Below, piece after piece: positions 58,362 through 64,000 of a stretch of DNA of 64,000 nucleotides (the stretch's first letter is position 1; the number at the start of each line of letters is the position of its first letter). This DNA comes from Wyeomyia smithii (Eukaryota > Arthropoda > Insecta > Diptera > Culicidae). The translations under genes and the position numbers were made by a program. The notes beneath the pieces were generated by a model. It ran no database searches. It was not told the origin of the DNA and saw nothing but the letters and a program-made list of their open reading frames with translations. The stretch is from positions 51,307,674 to 51,371,673 of the forward strand of contig NC_073694.1 in assembly GCF_029784165.1 (NCBI RefSeq). Direction: 5' to 3'.

Positions 58362-58749
58362 CTAATCGTTTTAGTTGAAAATTATGCGTTTAGTTCAAAA
58401 CAAAATCAAATGTCACAGTAATGAATGGGTGATACTGAGTATCGATACTTTTGAATTGCAGAACTTTTTTACTGACGAGGTATCGATACCTGACCTGGCG
58501 GCTTCAAGCATACTCTATCAACTTGATATAATATCAAGCACTGACCATTGCTGGAGTGATTTCTTGTTAACCTACCAAGGCAGCAGTCATGATAGAGATT
58601 TTTTTTGTCTATATAATAAAATATTTCTGTCAAGCGTTTCGATAACGCTAGTATCGATACCCATCACCCGAACTGCGAAATCGTGTGCGAGATTCGACTG
58701 TGATAATCGTGTATTTCGGGGTAGTCCAATTTGGTGCAAAAGTCGCAAT

Positions 58750-59165
58750 ACTCAAAACTGAGTAACACTAGGCGTCTATAAAATGAGTCATTATTACTCA
58801 AAATTTGAGTACGACATTACTCATTTTTTGGGTACAGTTAAGTTTCATTACTGGCTAGAAATCCACCACGGCCAATAAACGACACCACATGGTCATCAAT
58901 AATTACCTTGTAATAAAAGTAAACAGTTATAATGCCTTCTGAGGCGCACACAATCAAAAAACATATGTCCCAAACTGAAGCACATCGTAACCATCTTTCA
59001 AAATGGACGTCGTTATATGCGACGTTACTCAGAAAGAAGTTATATGAAGGGAACCCAAAAAGTGAGTCAAAATGAAAAAGGACTTCTACTCATTTTTGAC
59101 GTCTACGAACATCGTTCTAAACTGAGTCAGAGTTGCTCAGTTCATGAGTTATTATTTACGAGCGT
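58750..59165. repeat. subterminal ACTCA/TGAGT motif cluster
   Basis: About eleven copies of ACTCA or its complement lie in this right subterminal region, for example ACTCAAAATTTGAGT at about 58,797, GTTACTCAG at 59,018, GTGAGTCAAAATG at 59,062 and CTGAGTCAGAGTTGCTCAG at about 59,123. Only about two occur at the left end. They are possible transposase or partner binding sites. Confidence 0.5.
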
Positions 59166-59250
59166 GTAAGCAGAGTTGTCAAAAGGGTGAATAATTTATT
59201 ACGAACTTGCATTATAGCGTCCGCCATTATGGCGCGTAAAAATCTGGATA

Positions 59251-59575
59251 CTCCGAACTAGTTGTTAGGCACGTTTTATGGTTATTGATTATGCGGGTAC
59301 CCAGCTAAGGTTATTATGTGTCTTAATAGCAACTTTTAAAGTATTTATTCTATATATTTAAAAATCACTGACCGTGTTTGTCATGGTGAAATTATTCTCG
59401 GTGGTGGATTCAACAACAAAAAAAGATTAACGAAACTGTTTGCTTGAGCATTGAAGCTCACATTAAAACTGGTGGTTTTTTTATGGTTACAATGAAAAAC
59501 CTTGTCTATTAACTGTTCTTACCGCCGCAAAATATATGTTTCTTTTTTTCGGGACTCGAAGTTCGAATAATAATC
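59251..59575. other. AT-rich spacer
   Basis: Nothing recognisable between the two-gene transposon and the SINE target site. Confidence 0.5.
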
Positions 59576-59588
59576 AAAAGTTTGGCTT

Positions 59589-59938
59589 TAAAAAAGCGGG
59601 GAAATAGCGTGGTTGGTAACGTCTTCGCCAACCACGCTCGACGCCTGGGTTCGAATCCCACCGCAGACAGGTGTCGATGGTTGTGAGGTGGCGTGATCCA
59701 CCCACAACCAACCCAACTGGTCTAGATTAAATCCTAGCCGACACCGGAAGATTTTCTGAGGCAAAAAATCTCTGGGATCACGCCTTCCATCGCATGAGGA
59801 AGTAAAGCCTTTGGCGCCGGTCCGTTAATCAACGGGTCGTGAGTTAGGGTCCTGGGTGGAGTTGCCTCCCCGGGCGTCGGTGATTGGCACAACAACAGTG
59901 GCGGAACTAGACCGACGGAAAACAAGCGAAAATAAAAA
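59589..59938 (+). mobile_element. tRNA-derived SINE, family A, copy 2
   Basis: Box A-like TAGCGTGGTTGGTAACG, box B GGTTCGAATCC, a body shared with the 14.4-kb copy and an A-rich tail, with the 13-bp target duplication AAAAGTTTGGCTT at 59,576-59,588 and about 59,939-59,951. It ends about 150 bp upstream of the MTFMT start, so it is part of that gene's promoter-proximal DNA. Confidence 0.9.
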
Positions 59939-60091
59939 AAAAGTTTGGCTTCAGCCCACAGTGCAATGTCAATTCAAATCAAACTTGCTGGCAACTTTGC
60001 TCACTTTGTTTTGAATTTTGATTACAAAATCAGCTGGCCGCGGGGTCCGGCTGCACGCACAGTTACGTGTATAAAGTTTACCAAAAAAGTT

Positions 60092-61439
60092 ATGAAAATA
60101 CTAAAAACTATGTGTCGAAACATTTTCGAGTATCGCAGGAGACTGCTCTGCCTTCATCCACCCGAAATACCAGCCAATTACCGCTGCTTTTCGGCAGATA
60201 GCAAAAGCGCTTTACGGTTACTCTTCTTCGGCACCGACCACTTTTCGCTGCCCAGCTTACGGATACTCAATGAGAACCGGTATGATAAAATATCAAATTA
60301 AAGTTAGTTGTGTTTTTTATTATACATACATTTTTAGGAAAGCAACTAATGGAACTGTTCGCTCACTTGAAGTGGTCACCTCGTTCAAGGCAAAGAAAAA
60401 TCCCCTTAAACAGTACGCCCAAGCCGAAGGACTCCGACTGCATGATTGGCCTCTTCGGTACTCAAACGTGCAACAGGATTTCGATCTCGGTATTGTTGTA
60501 TCATTTGGACACCTGATACCAGAGGCTTTGATCTCTGCATTTCGATTGTAATTACAAACATTAAAATTTATATGTAGATAATCGATAATGTTTTTATTTC
60601 TTTTTGTAGAGGAATGCTTAATGTGCACGCTAGTCTACTGCCAAAGTTACGAGGTGCGGCACCGATTGTTCATGCCATTCGCAACGGTGACCGTCAAACA
60701 GGCGTCACAATAATGAAAATCAAACCTAAACATTTTGATGTGGGTGAGGTAAGATTTTCATAAAATTCGTTAAACTTGTTGAACTTCTTGTTAACTTTGT
60801 CTGACAGATTTTGAAGCAAGAAAAAGTTGCCATTCCATCGAATATACTTATGCCGGAGCTTCACAGTCAGCTGGCACAGCTGGGTGCTGAAACGTTGGTG
60901 GAATGTGTGGGCAATTTGGACTACTATTATAACAATCTTAAATTGCAAGACGATAGCGCTGCAACTTACGGTAGGTATTAGGCACATGCATTTAACATGA
61001 CCTAACCGATAAGATTCTGTTCTGCACAGCTCCTAAAATAGATGCCAAATTCGCCGAGGTTCGATGGTCGGAACTGACCGCTCAACAGGTGTATGATCTG
61101 TACCGTTCACTGTATTCATATAAGCCTTTGACTACTCGTTTTACGAGTAGTTCGGATGAAACGATTAAATTGTTCAAGTTAGTTTACGACGACCACGTTT
61201 CCGTCGAAGATAGCAGCTCAAAGACAGTCCCTGGACAGGTACAGTATTGTCGCTTGAGGAAACGGTTACGTGTGTGGTGCTATGATGGTAAGTCGGTTGA
61301 AGTTGAACAGCTGGGGATTGGCGGTCGAAAAGTGTTAAGTGCAGCCGAGTTTTACAATGGTTATCTTAGCAAAGTGAAACCGGCCCAGAGGTTGTTCGGA
61401 ACTGGAATGCTGGGGCTGAGTACTAAAGATACGAATTGA
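60092..61439 (+). CDS. MTFMT: mitochondrial methionyl-tRNA formyltransferase
   Basis: It transfers a formyl group from 10-formyl-tetrahydrofolate to Met-tRNA for mitochondrial translation initiation. Five exons, 60,092-60,279, 60,338-60,547, 60,610-60,748, 60,808-60,970 and 61,030-61,439, join in frame to 369 codons plus stop; all introns are GT-AG and about 58-62 nt. The N-terminus is basic and hydrophobic (KILKTMCRNIFEYRRRLL), fitting a mitochondrial presequence, then LRLLFFGTDHFSLPSLRIL opens the formyltransferase fold. The active-site segment is LGMLNVHASLLPKLRGAAPI, with Asn and His as in the family and the Asp in KHFDVGEI. The C-terminal domain has RWSELTAQQVYDLYRSLYSY. Length is close to the human enzyme (389). 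A second in-frame ATG lies at 60,110. A SINE sits just upstream. Confidence 0.93.
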
Positions 61440-61585
61440 AAAAAATCCGTAATGCCTATTTTATATTTCTGCAATACAAGAGTGAACTTAGTCCTGGTTC
61501 TGCTATTGCAAACATCAGTTAAAAATTCTCTCTCACCTCTTGAAATTCACATAATTTACACATTTAGAAGCTTTTTTATTGTGCA

Positions 61586-61591
61586 TTTATT
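61586..61591 (-). promoter_or_regulatory. candidate polyadenylation signal of the protease-like gene
   Basis: AATAAA on the minus strand, about 60 bases beyond the stop; a second one lies at 61,575-61,580. Confidence 0.4.
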
Positions 61592-61646
61592 TTTTTAAAT
61601 TAGAAAAAAATACTATAAACAGATATATGAAACATCTGGATTATTT

Positions 61647-62578
61647 TTATTTAAGTGAAACAACGAAACACGAAAACAAAAGAAAAAACATGGAGTTTAA
61701 TACAGCCGAGCGGATTCCTCCTGACCCGTAATCGGAATTTGCCTTGATCCAGGGTAGAAAGTGAGTGAAACGGGCATACACAGAGGGCCGGCCCGTGCAG
61801 TTTGGGCCAGCGAAGAATGCAATCCCCACTTGCAGTGCTTCGCCATTTTCGGTTATCGTTAGTGGCCCCCCGATATCATTATTGCACACGGACCGGCTGT
61901 TATTACCGGAAAGGCAAATGTGCTGTTCGGAAATGTAACTGTTTTCCCACTGCTCCACGCATGTAGCAGAAGTTAAAATCGACTCGCTCATATAGCGTAA
62001 CAATTCGGATGGATCTTGGTTTTCTGTCGCTCCAAACCCGGCAATGGTTCCATCCAATCCAGCAAATGAACGTTGATCCCCCGGAGCTGGCAGCCGAATA
62101 GAACGAACGCGTTTAGTGTATGTGATGGCATTGTTCAATCTTATGGTGGCCATATCGTTTAGTAGATTATCCGGGTTGTACTCCAGATGAACAATAACGC
62201 CACTGGCAGAAAAGTTAGCAATTTGCATTGCCGAATCTTCGGCGTTGAAGTGGTGTGCCCCAAACACAGCCACGCCTTCACTAGCACCTGTGACACAACG
62301 TGCCGCCGTTAACACATAAGTCCGAGTCAACACTGACCCCCACATAATGCTAGATTAAACCCCACTATGGGTAATAACAACACATGGAATGGAAACTGTC
62401 CGACTTTGGCTTCCATACCATTGATTATCCTGGGATTTGGTTGTATATTACGCAATAGTTCCGAATTCTTCTTTGATCCATCCCAGTTCTCGAATTCTGC
62501 GATAGAACGCACTTTGCTCCAATCGATTTCAACTGCATTCGCAGTCAGTAGTATAAACAGTAGCAGAAATGACTGCAT
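61647..62578 (-). pseudogene. brachyurin/chymotrypsin-like serine protease homolog, catalytically dead and frameshifted
   Basis: A secretion signal (MQSFLLLFILLTANA) and propeptide (EIDWSKVRSIAEFENW) lead to the activation site RIINGMEAKVGQFPFHV, then ALCGG. There the frame breaks: a five-G run at about 62,336-62,340 is one G short, and the homologous GSVLTRTYVLTAARC continues in another frame. The catalytic His is Arg (TAARC for TAAHC), the Asp is kept (NDMATIRL), and the Ser is Ile (CNNDIGGPL for CNGDSGGPL). The rest of the domain is intact to KANSDYGSG. Active relatives are secreted midgut enzymes. Losing two of three catalytic residues means either a serine protease homolog with a non-enzymatic role or a dying duplicate. 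The frameshift favours the latter unless it is a sequencing error. Single exon. Confidence 0.8.
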
Positions 62579-62579
62579 T

Positions 62580-62935
62580 TTACTTCAATTCATCGACTTT
62601 AACTGTCGCACAACTTCATTTACTTGATGAATCAATCTATCTGATCTGTTCATATAAAAGATAAGTTTTGTAAGTCTGTTTGTATGTAACTTCCAACATT
62701 TGTATAATTCCAACTTTTGAATGCCTCAACCGATTTTCACCAAACTTGGTATTCGAGCTTCTTTTGCAAAGGAGGTAGTCATAGGCAGGGAGAGGGGTAA
62801 CCTTTGTATTCCATCAAGGCAAGCAGAAAGAAGTTGTTCTTAGTATCAGAGTGGAAAATTTGATTATTCTTTGTCCAAACTCGAATAGAAATATATGTTC
62901 TTTAGTAAAAACGTTTGAGTTCATCATACTTCGCA
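62580..62935. other. 5' flank of the protease-like gene
   Basis: The minus-strand upstream region contains a weak TATA-like TTTTATATG about 75 bases before the ATG. Nothing else is recognised up to the retrotransposon. Confidence 0.3.
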
Positions 62936-62939
62936 ACCC

Positions 62940-64000
62940 GAATCTAATAGATTGACCTTTTCAACCTCTGGTCGGTTCCATCTGCAACCAAGTTTTGTCG
63001 CTATCCAAAATAGGCGTCTCACGGGAGATCAAGCAGTTGAATTTGAAGCACAGTGACGTTTTCAACGAAACCCTGGGATTGTGCAACAGGACCAGGATTC
63101 AACTTTATCTCAAACCTGGAAGCAAGCTTGTTTTCTGTCCAAGAAGATCTGTTAGATGCAGAACTCAACCGGCTCCAAAGTCTAGAAGTAATTACATCTG
63201 TCGATTTCTTGGAATGAGAAGCCCCAATCGTTAAGAAACCGGACGGCAGAGACTGGATCAAATGACGCTTTGGATGTCAACAACTACCCATTTCCAGTTC
63301 CACAGAAAATCGTCGCACAACTGGCAGGAAGTCTAGTATTCAGTGTCATCAATCTATCCGATGTCTACATGCAGTTCGAAATAGCCGAAGAATCAAAATA
63401 GCTTTTGACGATCAACACGCACAGAGATATGTTTCGCTTTAACCGCCTTACTGCTGGAGTCAAGTCCATGCCAGGCGCGTTTCAACCGTTTCCACGAATA
63501 ATCGACAGTCTCATCGCGGACATTCTTGGAGTTCGTCCGTTTATCGACGACGTTATCATCCTTGGCAAAGACTGGAATTCGCAGGATTAACTGCTCGTAA
63601 GACTAATAAATTTCGGGGTTCATCTTAAAATACAGAAATTGTTGCCAATCGTTGTTGCTGCGGACGCATTGAAAACCGAAATCGGTGACTTGCGAAGGCA
63701 GATTGTAGCAGAAGTACAATCCTGCATCAAATCACCACTTACTGTTTTCCTCGACGAATTTGGACTTCAACGTGAATCCAACGTAATTGATTTAGATATC
63801 CTGGAAATTCCTGAAGCTCACCCTGCTGCACATGAAGAAGTCTAAGAAATACTTCCACCACTACCAATGGCTAGAGAACAACAACCTTTCGATACTGCTT
63901 AACAGTTACCACACGATGAAGAAAATATATCTGAAGAGTCGGACGATGAAGCGCCAGAAACCCCTGATTGTCCCAGACGGCTCATTTTGCTGCCCTTCAG
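62940..64000 (+). mobile_element. Ty3/gypsy retrotransposon pol remnant, running off the window
   Basis: Shifting frames read HSDVFNETLGLCNRTRIQLY and LKPGSKLVFCPRRSV (the region just before RT), VVKKPDGRD-type text, LAGSLVFSVINLSDVYMQFE (palm), INTHRDMFRFNRLTAGVKSM, PGAFQPFPRIID and FIDDVIILGKDW (catalytic F.DD motif, both Asp present). After about 63,600 the RNase H and integrase domains are absent; instead an acidic Pro/Glu-rich tail (DEENISEESDDEAPET, CPRRL) typical of an ORF end appears. Many stops. No LTR is visible inside the window. Confidence 0.8.

Larger units (their letters stand above)
55521..59248. mobile_element. two-gene DD34E DNA transposon with long terminal repeats
   Basis: Ends are TCCAGCTTTTTACGCACCAT (left) and the inverted TCCAGATTTTTACGCGCCAT (right), each bordered by TA (55,519-55,520 and 59,249-59,250), the target site of Tc1/mariner/IS630 transposons. 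The inverted repeats continue through AATGGCGG.CGCTATAATGC and CACGCTCGTAAATAATAACT, about 100 bp each apart from one insertion. Inside are a DD34E transposase gene (plus) and an unrelated intact gene (minus) that converge with about 170 bp between their stops. Subterminal DNA carries many ACTCA/TGAGT motifs. Simple Tc1/mariner elements have one gene and are 1.3-2 kb, so 3.7 kb with two genes is unusual. Confidence 0.85.

Noticed and set aside
62940..64000. Complete endogenous retrovirus-like element
   Set aside because: Only decayed RT text is visible, with no LTR, protease, integrase or envelope region in the window.

Overview
The window looks like AT-rich nuclear DNA of a dipteran, most likely a culicine mosquito. 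This is inferred from short GT-AG introns, DD37E mariner-type transposons, tRNA-derived SINEs and a brachyurin-like digestive protease relative; no marker gene settles the species. Three host genes are supported. A TMEM201/Samp1-like inner nuclear membrane protein lies at 36.0-38.8 kb (minus, four coding exons). A mitochondrial methionyl-tRNA formyltransferase lies at 60.1-61.4 kb (plus, five exons). A chymotrypsin-fold protease relative lies at 61.6-62.6 kb (minus), which has lost two catalytic residues and carries a one-base frameshift. They are separate housekeeping or digestive genes and do not form a cluster.

Most of the rest is a graveyard of mobile elements. From 1.0 to 5.9 kb an R1-like LINE is interrupted by a second LINE (family X, 11-bp target duplication), itself interrupted by a hAT-type MITE (8-bp duplication). 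From 6 to 15 kb there are SINEs, a DD37E transposase remnant and several foldback elements. From 15.4 to 19.3 kb lie two minus-strand LINE copies (family Y). DD37E remnants recur at 19.3-21.6, 25.4-26.3 and 31.0-31.7 kb, with a second R1-like LINE at 22.6-25.3 kb and a LOA-like LINE at 31.7-34.9 kb. The stretch 26.3-31.0 kb has no convincing gene.

From 39 to 54 kb there are hAT-type MITEs with 8-bp duplications (39.2, 42.6, 45.0 and 50.6 kb), a second DD37E family (43.6-44.7 kb), a HARBI1-like transposase fragment (47.2-47.9 kb), a P-element-like fragment and an internally deleted piggyBac with TTAA ends (52.07-53.90 kb). The window ends in a decayed Ty3/gypsy pol.

The most interesting object is a two-gene DNA transposon at 55,521-59,248. 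It has TA target duplications and ~100-bp imperfect terminal inverted repeats. It carries a damaged DD34E transposase and, convergent with it, an intact 361-codon gene of unknown function with a likely 59-nt intron in its leader. A separate 92-bp MITE sits inside its left terminal repeat.
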